Part shown: in pieces, positions 8,044 to 16,343 of the stretch
Layout of the letters: each line of letters opens with the position of its first letter
How positions within the stretch are numbered: the first letter of the stretch is position 1
Source of the DNA: Caryophanales bacterium UBA4694
Lineage (GTDB): Bacteria > Bacillota_I > Bacilli_A > RFN20 > CAG-288
Length of the DNA stretch: 32,985 nt
Direction of reading: 5' to 3'
NCBI GenBank assembly: GCA_002404835.1
Contig: DHKM01000004.1
Coordinates: forward strand, 14,847 to 47,831
Translations under genes and position numbers: made by a program
Notes under the pieces: model-generated
The model's database searches: none
What the model was told of the DNA's origin: nothing
Seen by the model: the letters and a program-made list of their open reading frames with translations, nothing else

Positions 8044-8070
8044 ATAGGCGGCGGATTGACCGCCGCCTAT
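8044..8070. repeat. GC-rich hairpin between gap and pgk
   Basis: A perfect 11-bp inverted repeat, ATAGGCGGCGG (8044-8054) and CCGCCGCCTAT (8060-8070), with a 5-base loop. It lies 22 bases beyond the gap stop codon and 23 before the pgk start. There is no T-run on the minus strand (the sequence continues TTCACTAAAAAGG), so it is unlikely to be a simple terminator. An RNA processing or stability element that sets the gap-to-pgk ratio is a reasonable inference. Confidence 0.75.
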
Positions 8071-8092
8071 ATGGGATTCCTTTGTTAAACAA

Positions 8093-9118
8093 CTACTTGC
8101 TTAAGATCTCGCCATAAAGCTTGGCAAGTCTCATCATCTGGCAAGTGAAGGAATATTCGTTGTCATACCAAGAGGCAACCTTGACGAAGGTAACATCATC
8201 AGCAGGGATGACCATGGTAAGAGTTGCATCGAAGATGGAACCTTCGGTTCTTCCAAGAATATCAGAAGAAACGACTTCATCCTCAGTGTATCCTAAGACA
8301 CCCTTGAGTTCGCCTTCGCTGGCCTTCTTCATGGCAGCATTGATTTCTTCGACAGTAGCAGCCTTCTTCAAAAGAAGAGTGCAGTCGCAGATGGAACCAT
8401 CAGTAACCGGAACACGGATAGCATTTCCGTTGAGCTTTCCGTTGAGTTCAGGAATGACCTTTCCGACAGCCTTAGCAGCACCAGTAGTGGTAGGAACGAT
8501 GTTGGCAGCACCAGCACGGCCTCTTCTGAGGTTGTTACCAGCAAGATCAAGGATTCTCTGATCGTTGGTATAAGCATGAACAGTGGTCATGGTTCCACCG
8601 ATGACACCGAAGGTATCATTGAGAACCTTCATCATAGGAGATAAGCAGTTGGTTGTGCAGGAAGCACCAGAGATGATGGTCTGATCCTTGGTAAGTTTAT
8701 CAGTATTGACACCATAAACATAAGTCGGAATATCCTTGGAAGAAGACGGAGCGGAGATGATGACGCCCTTGGCACCATTGTCCATATGAACATCGCCATC
8801 TTCATGGCTCTTCAATCTTCCAGTGCACTCCAAAACGATATCGACACCATAATCCTTCCAGTGAAGGTCATGCGGATCTTTCTTTCCGAGGACCGGAATC
8901 TTCTTTCCGTCGAAGATGAGATTGTTTTCATCATCAGCAGAGATCTTATCGGCATTCCAAGTTCTATGTGTTGTATCGTACTTGAGAAGGTATGCAAGAG
9001 TCTTTGCATCAACAAGATCGTTGATGGCGACGACTTCGAAACCACCCATCTCATAAGCACGTCTGAAGGCTAAACGTCCAATTCTACCAAAACCATTAAT
9101 GGCTAATTTGATTGACAT
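8093..9118 (-). CDS. gap: Glyceraldehyde-3-phosphate dehydrogenase, type I
   Basis: Oxidises glyceraldehyde 3-phosphate to 1,3-bisphosphoglycerate with NAD. The 341-residue product has the N-terminal dinucleotide motif INGFGRIGR and the active-site SGASCTTNCLSP with Cys154; SWYDNEYSF near the C-terminus is the conserved signature. INDL at 32-35 resembles the NAD-preferring glycolytic form. The ATG at 9118 is chosen over one eight codons upstream because AGGAGG is 10 bases away and the family N-terminus starts there. First gene of gap-pgk-tpiA; a promoter with a very short leader lies directly upstream. Confidence 0.97.
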   Translation of the reverse strand: MSIKLAINGFGRIGRLAFRRAYEMGGFEVVAINDLVDAKTLAYLLKYDTTHRTWNADKISADDENNLIFDGKKIPVLGKKDPHDLHWKDYGVDIVLECTGRLKSHEDGDVHMDNGAKGVIISAPSSSKDIPTYVYGVNTDKLTKDQTIISGASCTTNCLSPMMKVLNDTFGVIGGTMTTVHAYTNDQRILDLAGNNLRRGRAGAANIVPTTTGAAKAVGKVIPELNGKLNGNAIRVPVTDGSICDCTLLLKKAATVEEINAAMKKASEGELKGVLGYTEDEVVSSDILGRTEGSIFDATLTMVIPADDVTFVKVASWYDNEYSFTCQMMRLAKLYGEILSK

Positions 9119-9143
9119 TTTATCATGTCCTCCTATCGACACA

Positions 9144-9171
9144 ATTATACTATATTCGATATGAAATCAAA
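9144..9171 (-). promoter_or_regulatory. gap operon promoter
   Basis: On the minus strand a perfect TATAAT (9149-9144) is preceded by TTGATT (9170-9165, 15-base spacing) or TTTGAT (9171-9166, 16-base spacing). The -35 is imperfect, which fits a regulated promoter. Transcription would start near 9137, leaving about 20 bases before the start codon. Confidence 0.65.
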
Positions 9172-9190
9172 CTATTTTTTGTATTTTTTT

Positions 9191-9268
9191 GGCAAAAAAG
9201 GGGTTACTTTTGCCGTTTTGCTCATTGACTATTCAATATTTCAAGGCGCCACAGCGAAATGAGCAAAA
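9191..9268. promoter_or_regulatory. Two inverted repeats upstream of the gap promoter
   Basis: GGCAAAA (9191-9197) and TTTTGCC (9208-9214) form a 7-bp inverted repeat with 10 bases between. TTTTGCTCATT (9216-9226) and AATGAGCAAAA (9258-9268) form a perfect 11-bp inverted repeat with 31 bases between, enclosing GGCGCC. Both sit 20-100 bases upstream of the gap -35. They may be operators or the folded 3' end of an unseen transcript. No reading frame with a ribosome binding site occupies the region 9119-9411. Confidence 0.4.
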
Positions 9269-9376
9269 AGTATGCATTTGTGCGCATGGCACTTTTATTG
9301 TTTTTTACTTAATTTCATCTAAATTTATAAAAAATCAGACAAATAAACCTTTTTTCAAAATATCTCATATTACCAA

Positions 9377-9408
9377 AATACGCGGAAACGTTTCCGTTTC
9401 TGCGTATT
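9377..9408 (-). terminator. Terminator of the hprK-lgt-trxB-whiA cluster
   Basis: AATACGCGGAAACG (9377-9390) and CGTTTCTGCGTATT (9395-9408) pair over 14 positions with one G-T wobble and a 4-base loop. It begins 3 bases beyond the whiA stop. On the minus strand the stem leads into TTTTGG, a short T-run; on the plus strand a longer T-run follows, but no plus-strand gene ends here. Confidence 0.75.
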
Positions 9409-9411
9409 TTT

Positions 9412-10392
9412 TTATTTTTTGCTTTGATTCTCATCCTGAAGCTTTTTTGCCTCTTCGCGGATTGACATCAGAATGTGAACAACACCGGATTTGGTAATCG
9501 GAATATTCTTGCTTTCACTGACTTCCTCAGCAAGTTCACGATAGTTGAAATCCTTATGTTCCAGTCTAGCCCGTATTACAGCCTGCTCCTTTTCGGAAAA
9601 CAAAGCCAAAGGCCTGACTTTCAATACGGCCTGGATATCCTCAATATCTTTGCTTGCCGTCGACAATGTCTTCATATAATTTGCGGCAACGCAGATTTCC
9701 GCCCTGTTCTCATCACTCGTATCTGCTTTCTCCACTCTGGCATTCTCATAATCAAGCATAGAGTTAAGAGCACCGATGAAATGAAGGAAAACAGAAATCT
9801 GGTTGGCTTTCTTCAAATAGAGAACATGACGTTCTCTCCTTTTGATATATTTGAAGTCCATCGTATTCTCGTTTTTGAAGCTTGTCAGCTTCCTTTTCAC
9901 AGCCAAAGCATCGCTTTTATCTGTAAAGGCCATTTCCAGGAAATACGAGGTCTTTCCCGTCTTCGGATTATTCACACTCCCCGTTGCAAGAAAGCAGCCG
10001 ATAACAAATGCATGGAAATTCTTTTTCAGAAGACTTTTCTTGGGAAGAACTCTGGAAAACCCGGAATCCGTAAAGATTTCAAGATCTTCAAGAACATCAT
10101 AAAGTCTTTTATCTTTTGTCTCAACCAAGTAGACGAGTTTCTTTCCGAATCGGGTTTTCTTTTCATAATTGATCGTCGGTTTGAGATCATAGACTTCCTT
10201 TAAAGAGCTGTAGATCAGCTTTGCGACAGTGGCAAGCTCAGTATGAACGGACAAGGAAGGATTTGTTCCAATGGAAAACGAGCCTCCGTTGCGGATAAAA
10301 CCGGAAAGGATATATTTCATCTCTTCTTTGGTATAAGTTCCCGTTGCCGCTTCATTCTTGACCTGTTTCGCAAAATTAAGCTGGTTTTCCAT
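9412..10392 (-). CDS. whiA: DNA-binding protein WhiA
   Basis: WhiA is a conserved Gram-positive protein with a LAGLIDADG homing-endonuclease-like fold that has lost its nuclease residues, followed by a helix-turn-helix domain. In Bacillus it affects cell division and chromosome segregation; in Streptomyces it controls sporulation. The 326-residue product has ILSGFIRNGGSFSI and FVIGCFLATGSVNNP (the paired LAGLIDADG-like helices, about 28-42 and 129-143). The C-terminal HTH (about 235-320) contains RARLEHKDFNYRELAEEV and KSGVVHILMSIREEA. GAAGGG lies 9 bases before the ATG. It starts 13 bases after trxB and ends the cluster. Confidence 0.93.
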   Translation of the reverse strand: MENQLNFAKQVKNEAATGTYTKEEMKYILSGFIRNGGSFSIGTNPSLSVHTELATVAKLIYSSLKEVYDLKPTINYEKKTRFGKKLVYLVETKDKRLYDVLEDLEIFTDSGFSRVLPKKSLLKKNFHAFVIGCFLATGSVNNPKTGKTSYFLEMAFTDKSDALAVKRKLTSFKNENTMDFKYIKRRERHVLYLKKANQISVFLHFIGALNSMLDYENARVEKADTSDENRAEICVAANYMKTLSTASKDIEDIQAVLKVRPLALFSEKEQAVIRARLEHKDFNYRELAEEVSESKNIPITKSGVVHILMSIREEAKKLQDENQSKK

Positions 10393-10405
10393 ATTTGCAT
10401 CCCTT

Positions 10406-11329
10406 CTATGCGTTTTTCATATAATCGTCATGAATCATCATGGCCGCAATAGCGCCATCATTAGCCGCGGTAACGATCTGTCGAAGTTTTTTGTCTCGGA
10501 CATCTCCTACCGCGTAAAGATTTTTGATATTGGTCTGCATCAGGTCATCCGTTTTGACAAAACCATCGGCAGTCAATAAATTCGGAATGCCAACGAAACT
10601 ATTCTGTGGAATCTCACCTACATAAAGGAACAGTCCGGAAAGAGAAAGAGTCTCTTCTTCATGTGTCTTTTTGTTCCGGATAGACAAGGATTCAATCTGA
10701 TTCGTTCCCGCAGATGAGATGATTTCATAAGGAGCCTTTATAGATGTATTCGGAAAAGAAAGGAATCGTTCGACAACGATTTTATCGGCGCGGAATTCTT
10801 CCCTCCTTGCAATCAGAGTCACATGGGAACAGATTGTGGCAAGATAACAGGCTTCTTCGAATGCCGAATTGCCTCCTCCGACTACAGCAACCGCTTTTCC
10901 TCTATAGAAATGTCCGTCACAGATTGCACAGGATGAGATTCCTCTTCGCTGATACAAATTCTCCCCCTCAACCTCGAACGGTCTTTCTTTAAGGCCGTTA
11001 GCAAGAACAACATAGCAAAAATCGCCTTCACCTTTCGGCCATATCACATGAAAAGTACCATCCGAATTCAAGAACAGGGATTTGACTTCTTTATAAATCG
11101 GATGGATGGAAAAGTCGCCAAGTTGATTCTCAAAATCGGATCCTAGTTTCATTCCGCTCAACGAAAGAACACCTGGATAGTTTTCAACCCGTTCCGTTTT
11201 ATTGACCTTACCACCGACATTTTCCTTTTCAAAACAGACCGGATTCATACCATAACGTTTCAAATAAACTGCTGCAGAAACACCGGCCGGTCCAAGTCCG
11301 ATGATGCAAACATCCTTTCTCTCAGTCAT
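10406..11329 (-). CDS. trxB: Thioredoxin reductase (FAD/NADPH)
   Basis: A flavoprotein that passes electrons from NADPH to thioredoxin. The 307-residue product has the FAD motif GLGPAGVSAAVY (11-22), the redox-active pair in SSCAICDG (Cys134, Cys137), the NADPH-binding GGGNSAFEEA (151-160) and the C-terminal FAD motif YAVGDVRDKKLRQIVTAANDG. The order FAD-half, CxxC within the NADPH domain, FAD-half is that of low-molecular-weight TrxB and distinguishes it from ferredoxin/flavodoxin-NADP reductase-like relatives lacking the cysteines. Its start overlaps the end of lgt by 8 bases (11322-11329), so translation is probably coupled. Confidence 0.93.
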   Translation of the reverse strand: MTERKDVCIIGLGPAGVSAAVYLKRYGMNPVCFEKENVGGKVNKTERVENYPGVLSLSGMKLGSDFENQLGDFSIHPIYKEVKSLFLNSDGTFHVIWPKGEGDFCYVVLANGLKERPFEVEGENLYQRRGISSCAICDGHFYRGKAVAVVGGGNSAFEEACYLATICSHVTLIARREEFRADKIVVERFLSFPNTSIKAPYEIISSAGTNQIESLSIRNKKTHEEETLSLSGLFLYVGEIPQNSFVGIPNLLTADGFVKTDDLMQTNIKNLYAVGDVRDKKLRQIVTAANDGAIAAMMIHDDYMKNA

Positions 11330-12383
11330 CCTCTTTCTTCTCCTCTTCTCTTTTCTTCATCTTTTCGCTCTTTTCCTTCAGCTTGGCAAAATCGAACTCC
11401 GTATTCTTCGTTCCATCCTTTTCCGTAGCCGCAAAATCTTCTCGCACGACAACTGGACTAGTTCTCTTCACACGAATCTTTCCCGTATCGACAAAGTGAC
11501 AGATGATATGATTAAGGATGATGGCAATCAAGCCAAATGCAATAAAGGCAATTGCCATAATCAACGATTTCTCCGCACCTCTAGACAAATCATAGATTCC
11601 GTCTGACGAAGATGAAGGAACGCCCATAATGAAAGCGGGATTTCTCAAGGGTTCCATGCACATTCTCACAAATCCATATGCGATGAAATAGGAGAAAGTT
11701 GCATCTCCGTTCCGATATCTCTTTCCCATAAAGACAGGGAGAGCATGAGCAATCAAAAAATAGAAAAGAAGATTAATGACACTCTCTACCAAGAAAAGAG
11801 GAACCGCGATTGCCCCTTCAGGAACCATTACTCCACTCCACATGTATGAAGAATCCGGTAATGGATTCATGTTATTAGTAATAAAGGAAGGAAGAAAGTC
11901 CCAATTCGAAGCTAATACATTATGTCCGAAGACTTCTTGATTGAAAAAGTTTCCCCATCTTCCAACCGCTTGTCCGATCAAAATAGTCGGTACAGCAAAA
12001 TCCGTAGCTTTCAGTAAAGGAGTCCCTTTTCTTCTCAATAATACATAAAGACATCCTGCGAGTACTCCAAAAATCGCTCCGCCCTGGATGGCAAGACCAC
12101 CATCCCAAATGGCAATCATATCCAAAAAACTTTTTCCAGCAAATTCCTGCTGATAAGAGGCGATGACATACCAAATACGGGCACCGATGATTCCACTAGG
12201 AAAAGCAACGAAAAATATACTATCAAAGAAATGATAGTCGTATCCGTCCTTGTGAGCACGAAGATTGGATACAATAAGGCAAAGAATTGCCCCGAGAACG
12301 ATGATGATACCATAAAAACGAACAGCAGGATTCGGACTCGAGAAAGGAATCCCCTGCGGATATCTACCTAAAATTGGATTCAT
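11322..12383 (-). CDS. lgt: Prolipoprotein diacylglyceryl transferase
   Basis: Transfers diacylglycerol from phosphatidylglycerol to the lipobox cysteine of prelipoproteins at the membrane, the step needed by the four lipoproteins encoded in this window. The 353-residue product has about seven membrane segments and the motifs WDGGLAIQGGAIFG (93-106) and GRWGNFFNQEVFG (141-153), the Lgt signature; YGFVRMCMEPLR matches the conserved Arg loop. After the last membrane helix it has an unusually long charged cytoplasmic tail of about 60 residues ending KMKKREEEKKEDD. The ATG at 12383 begins MNPILGRYPQG; it is 4 bases after hprK and the ribosome binding site (GAAAGAA) is weak, so coupling to hprK is likely. 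Confidence 0.95.
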   Translation of the reverse strand: MNPILGRYPQGIPFSSPNPAVRFYGIIIVLGAILCLIVSNLRAHKDGYDYHFFDSIFFVAFPSGIIGARIWYVIASYQQEFAGKSFLDMIAIWDGGLAIQGGAIFGVLAGCLYVLLRRKGTPLLKATDFAVPTILIGQAVGRWGNFFNQEVFGHNVLASNWDFLPSFITNNMNPLPDSSYMWSGVMVPEGAIAVPLFLVESVINLLFYFLIAHALPVFMGKRYRNGDATFSYFIAYGFVRMCMEPLRNPAFIMGVPSSSSDGIYDLSRGAEKSLIMAIAFIAFGLIAIILNHIICHFVDTGKIRVKRTSPVVVREDFAATEKDGTKNTEFDFAKLKEKSEKMKKREEEKKEDD

Positions 12384-12387
12384 ATGA

Positions 12388-13503
12388 TTATTCTTTCGTT
12401 TCCGTATACGATGTTCCATCGCTTGTCGGTCTTACAACGGTTCCGACATCATTTTCACTGGCCTTCTTGATGACTCTGACACTGGACACTGTCGAAGGTT
12501 TCTTCTCATCTTGAGATGCAACCGGTTTTCCTCCCTCTCCTTTTGTCATCGTCTGTTGAATCAACATCTCCTCTTCTCTTTTCTGCATCATCCTTCTTTC
12601 CTGGATTTCAGCAAGTCTCTTCTGGAATTCATATCCGGTATCATATCCAGAATCCTTCAGCTTATAATTGGTGACAGCGGCTTCTACGATTTCCGCCATA
12701 GAACGGGCAGCAGAAACGGGCAAACGGATGAGAGGAACGCTTTCATCCAGAATTTCATAGCGGTCTGTTTTCATTCCGACTCTTTCCAGCGGTTCATCAG
12801 GATTGAAACTGACCAGAGAAATCACAAGTTTGATATGAGTTCTATCAGCAAGAGCATTGATGCCGAACATCCTAGCTACATCGATGATTCCGATACCTCT
12901 CACTTCCATCATCCCATGAATGGATTCCGGACAGGTTCCGATGAGTTTTCCACGTACTGCAGCGATGTTGACTCTGTCATCGGCAATCAGTCGATGGCCT
13001 TTTTTGATCAGTTCCAAAGAGATTTCGGATTTACCGATTCCGGACTGACCAAGAAGTAGGACACCAGTTCCATAGATTTCCAACAAACAAGCATGAATAG
13101 CCGTCTTTTTGGCTAAGGCTTCACTCAAGTAGACATACATACTCGCTTCCAAAGCGGAAGTATCGCTTGGCGAAGAAAAAAGAGGGCAGTTCATTTCATG
13201 GCAAGCTTGAATCAAAGGAATCGGAGCAGGGGTGTTCTGAGTGACGATAATGCATGGGCATTCCGCGTTGGCAAGTCTCAGGCAGTTCCGATAGATGACA
13301 TCCGGATCACTATCCTTAATCAAAGCCATTTCCTTGTTTCCGATCAGGATGATTCGATCCTTCTGATGGAACTGAAAAAGGCCGAGAAGTTCCACACCTG
13401 GTCGATCGAGTTCCATGACCTTGACCTCTCGTTTCAGAGACTTCATATCCCCGCAGACAACCCTAAATCCAAAATGATTCGCTAGATCCAAACAAGTGAA
13501 CAT
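12388..13503 (-). CDS. hprK: HPr kinase/phosphorylase
   Basis: Phosphorylates and dephosphorylates HPr on Ser46; HPr-Ser-P is the corepressor for CcpA in Firmicutes. The 371-residue product has the N-terminal domain (1-125), IHACLLEIYG with His137, Walker A GQSGIGKS (152-159), and the family signature EVRGIGIIDVARMFG (200-214). Typical proteins are about 310-320 residues; this one carries an extra C-terminal tail of about 55 residues, first basic/Met-rich, then Ser/Thr-rich. The ATG at 13503 is preferred to an upstream GTG because AAGGTGG is correctly placed for it. First gene of the cluster, with an extended -10 promoter upstream. Confidence 0.96.
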   Translation of the reverse strand: MFTCLDLANHFGFRVVCGDMKSLKREVKVMELDRPGVELLGLFQFHQKDRIILIGNKEMALIKDSDPDVIYRNCLRLANAECPCIIVTQNTPAPIPLIQACHEMNCPLFSSPSDTSALEASMYVYLSEALAKKTAIHACLLEIYGTGVLLLGQSGIGKSEISLELIKKGHRLIADDRVNIAAVRGKLIGTCPESIHGMMEVRGIGIIDVARMFGINALADRTHIKLVISLVSFNPDEPLERVGMKTDRYEILDESVPLIRLPVSAARSMAEIVEAAVTNYKLKDSGYDTGYEFQKRLAEIQERRMMQKREEEMLIQQTMTKGEGGKPVASQDEKKPSTVSSVRVIKKASENDVGTVVRPTSDGTSYTETKE

Positions 13504-13527
13504 AAAAAGCACCACCTTTTCAACGTT

Positions 13528-13536
13528 ATTATATCA
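13528..13536 (-). promoter_or_regulatory. Extended -10 promoter for hprK
   Basis: The minus strand reads TGATATAAT, a TGn extended -10 with a perfect TATAAT (13533-13528). No good -35 hexamer is visible at 16-18 bases. The predicted start is about 20 bases before the hprK ATG. Confidence 0.5.
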
Positions 13537-13698
13537 TGAACATAGAAATCCTATATCAGGAAAATCAATACAAAACGACCGATTACTTTCCACTTTTCTA
13601 TACATCTTTCCATAATTCCTAAGACAATAGAACAATATCTCAAATTTAGATTTCGTCTTCGTGACTTTTTTGATAATATGTTTTTTGAGGACCAACAC

Positions 13699-15003
13699 AT
13701 GAAAAAAACATATCTTTTGCTAATACTGCCGCTTTTTGTCTTAGCATCTTGCGACAGTAAAACTGCCAAGCCGACAACCGGATCAAATAACCCGGAATCA
13801 AATTCTGCTTTATCCATCAGCCAGACTTCTCCGAAATCCGACAAGGAAAGTCATCCTTCCACTCCATCAGACATCAAAAGTTCAACGTTTTCTCCTGCAA
13901 CGCCGACTTTTGATTTCAACAATGACACCAAGCAAAGCATGATTGAATATCTTGGTAGAGATGACATCCTTCCCTTCCCAATCGGATTCAGTCAGAACTA
14001 CATCGATGCCAGCGGCACCGATCAAGACGGAGAGTGTTTTATCGTATACGATAAAACAGCTGACATAACTCAAAGCTATGAAGAGCAGCTTCTGAATATG
14101 GGATATATCAGTGATGAAGCCGAAACCGATAATGGCATCACATATCATTACTACTCATTGGAAAGAGATGATCTTGAAAAGGCAATCAGCGTGCAAACCG
14201 ATTATCAAAACGGAGAATTCGAGATTTTTGCCTGGTTGAGCGAAAAGACACCGCAATATGAAACATTCCCTTATACAGAGATTGCAAATTTCTTTGAAAA
14301 AGATTCACTAACAGAGACTTCCATACCATCCTTCGTTTTGGATGAAGGAGAAAAATACGATGGTTATACAGCCGAGGATATCTTCTATGTCGGCGGATAT
14401 GTCAAAGAGGATTTCCAAGAGTCCACATATGAGACAGCCTTGGAAACTCTTGGATATAAAATAGACAAAGAACAGAACATAGCAACAAGTCAAAATCTTG
14501 GATTTGAAGTCGATTATCTTCTTTCCGACGGTTATTTCCTCATCGGGATTCAGGAATACCTACCAGTCACATCCGGAGACAAAATCACGACATTGAAATC
14601 TTCGGATTTCCCTGCATCCTATACAGACAGCACCATCACCAAGGATTCCTTGGAATTATCCGTGACGAAGATCATGTCCACAAACAACTATATCCAATTC
14701 AGCAAAATCAAAAACGGCCAGAAAGCACAGCTTAATCTTCTTACTTCCCTAGACAAGCTTTCGTCCATCGTGGTCACAAAAGACAGTTCCATCGATTTGC
14801 AGTACTATACTCCATTAAGCCTTTACGTCTCTTCCTCTCTCATTTCCGCAGAAAACATCGGAACCAAGATCGAACCAAGCGAAAGTGATGGGGTTTATAC
14901 CTACACCATTCCTGAAGGAAACCATTACTTCATGCTCTCCAACGATTCCGAAAAATACGCAAGCAAAAACGCTAGTATCGTAATCAACTATTCCATCCTC
15001 TGA
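13699..15003 (+). CDS. Putative lipoprotein of unknown function
   Basis: I do not recognise the family. The 434-residue protein begins with a lipoprotein signal peptide, MKKTYLLLILPLFVLASC, with the lipobox LASC and lipidated Cys18. A Ser/Thr/Pro-rich linker (about 19-65) follows, then an acidic globular part. Two stretches resemble each other: YEEQLLNMGYISDEAETDNGI (about 128-148) and YETALETLGYKIDKEQN (about 247-263), each followed by a Tyr-rich strand, which suggests a duplicated domain. GAGG lies 9 bases before the ATG; the seven codons upstream of it are unlikely to be translated. It is divergent from hprK, and its last 16 bases overlap the 3' end of the histidine kinase on the opposite strand. 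A role in the neighbouring glycan locus is possible but unproven. Confidence 0.75.
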   Translation: MKKTYLLLILPLFVLASCDSKTAKPTTGSNNPESNSALSISQTSPKSDKESHPSTPSDIKSSTFSPATPTFDFNNDTKQSMIEYLGRDDILPFPIGFSQNYIDASGTDQDGECFIVYDKTADITQSYEEQLLNMGYISDEAETDNGITYHYYSLERDDLEKAISVQTDYQNGEFEIFAWLSEKTPQYETFPYTEIANFFEKDSLTETSIPSFVLDEGEKYDGYTAEDIFYVGGYVKEDFQESTYETALETLGYKIDKEQNIATSQNLGFEVDYLLSDGYFLIGIQEYLPVTSGDKITTLKSSDFPASYTDSTITKDSLELSVTKIMSTNNYIQFSKIKNGQKAQLNLLTSLDKLSSIVVTKDSSIDLQYYTPLSLYVSSSLISAENIGTKIEPSESDGVYTYTIPEGNHYFMLSNDSEKYASKNASIVINYSIL

Positions 15004-16343
15004 TTTTGTCTTTCATCAACAAAAAGGGCATAAAGTGAAAACACTCCATCTTCTACTGTATAAGTAAGATTGCCGTGATATTTTTCTGTAATATTCTCCA
15101 TAGACTTCATTCCATACCCATGGAACGGAGTCTTTTTTGTTGTACGGACAAGCCCATCACTTCCGGCAACAATTTTGTTTTCCGTGTAATTTTCCAAAAC
15201 CAAAGAAACGGTATTTCCTTTCCTCTTGGCTGTAAGAGAAATAATCCTTTTGTCCTCAGAAAGCTGAATGACGGATTCCATGGCATTATCGATTGCATTT
15301 CCGAAAAAAGTATATAAATCAATATCGTCGATAAAGCTTAGGGCAGTCCCATCCAATAAGCAGGTGATTTTGATATTCTTTCTTGAACATTCCAAAGATT
15401 TCTCCGTAAGAATCGTATCCAGAACTTCGTTTCCGGTCTTGACCTTGGAGTCATAGACCTGAATAGCATCTGTCATCTCATCGACAACTTCTTTTTTGAT
15501 GCTTTCGTTCTCCACGATTGCTCGGATTTGATGTTTGAGGTCATGAACTCTTTCATTGATCAGTTCAACATTGTTTTTGCTTTGTAGATATTGTTTCTTC
15601 TCCTCTCTAAGAAGTCTATAAGCATCATCGACCTCGATTTGAAGGTTTCGATTATCTAGCAGCTTGAATTGGAAGGCCAAGACAAAACAACAGCAGACAA
15701 AGGAAATCAGATTGAATAAGCCCATAGCCTGAGGAGAAAGAGCCTGACTTAGGTCATAAACGACATAAGCATTGACAACAATAACAAGTCCCAAAGAAAC
15801 ACCAATCAGAAACATCAGATACGAGGATTTGATTCGCACTCTCATTCCTCTCTTGATCTGGGATGCAAAGAGAATATAGTTCAGAAAATAGACGATAAAA
15901 TACGTAAAAAGATATAGGAAAGCGGCCACCACAGATATGGAATAGTCACTGGCTTTGTTCCCACCATAAATATTCATCCCTGTACTGTTTTCCATGCCGG
16001 ATAAATTCAGTATACAGTTGACTCCCTGATAGGCAATATGCTGAACAAGATAACTGGCAATCGATAAGAATGCCAAGGTGGATATCCGTTCGTCAAAAAG
16101 AAAAAGAACCGCAACAAAAGTATAAAGAAAATAGGAAATAAACATCAAAGACGTATACCAGAAATTATAGAACGGCAGAGGATAGAAAAAGGCAAGAAGA
16201 AAAACGACAACAATCGAAACCGATAAGCGCAGGGCGAAATGCTTCTTGCGTTTCAATTTAAAAAGGAAGAAAAATTCTGATAAAATTATTTCAAAAAGAA
16301 ATAGAAGTCGATAATAAAAAAGTCCACTGACTTCCATGCTCAT
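14988..16343 (-). CDS. AgrC/ComD-like GHKL sensor histidine kinase
   Basis: Membrane sensor kinase of the HPK10 type. The first 230 of 451 residues form six or seven membrane segments (about 7-28, 37-58, 62-83, 87-108, 136-160, 174-197, 206-228). A coiled linker leads to the H-box RVHDLKHQIRAI (phospho-acceptor His267) and a GHKL ATPase domain with FFGNAIDNAMES (N-box, 347-357) and HGYGMKSM (G-box, 409-414). The stop of the upstream regulator overlaps its start as ATGA (16343-16340). The AAGGAGG site is 3 bases from ATG 16343 and 9 from ATG 16337, so the start could be two codons later. It is the third gene of the GH3-regulator-kinase operon. Relatives sense peptides; no peptide precursor gene is evident here, so the signal may be a sugar or surface cue. 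Confidence 0.9.
   Translation of the reverse strand: MSMEVSGLFYYRLLFLFEIILSEFFFLFKLKRKKHFALRLSVSIVVVFLLAFFYPLPFYNFWYTSLMFISYFLYTFVAVLFLFDERISTLAFLSIASYLVQHIAYQGVNCILNLSGMENSTGMNIYGGNKASDYSISVVAAFLYLFTYFIVYFLNYILFASQIKRGMRVRIKSSYLMFLIGVSLGLVIVVNAYVVYDLSQALSPQAMGLFNLISFVCCCFVLAFQFKLLDNRNLQIEVDDAYRLLREEKKQYLQSKNNVELINERVHDLKHQIRAIVENESIKKEVVDEMTDAIQVYDSKVKTGNEVLDTILTEKSLECSRKNIKITCLLDGTALSFIDDIDLYTFFGNAIDNAMESVIQLSEDKRIISLTAKRKGNTVSLVLENYTENKIVAGSDGLVRTTKKTPFHGYGMKSMENITEKYHGNLTYTVEDGVFSLYALFVDERQNQRME

Noticed and set aside
9383..9396. GGAAACGTTTCC as a possible cre site near gap
   Set aside because: It fails the cre core at the ends and is fully explained as the inner part of the whiA terminator stem.
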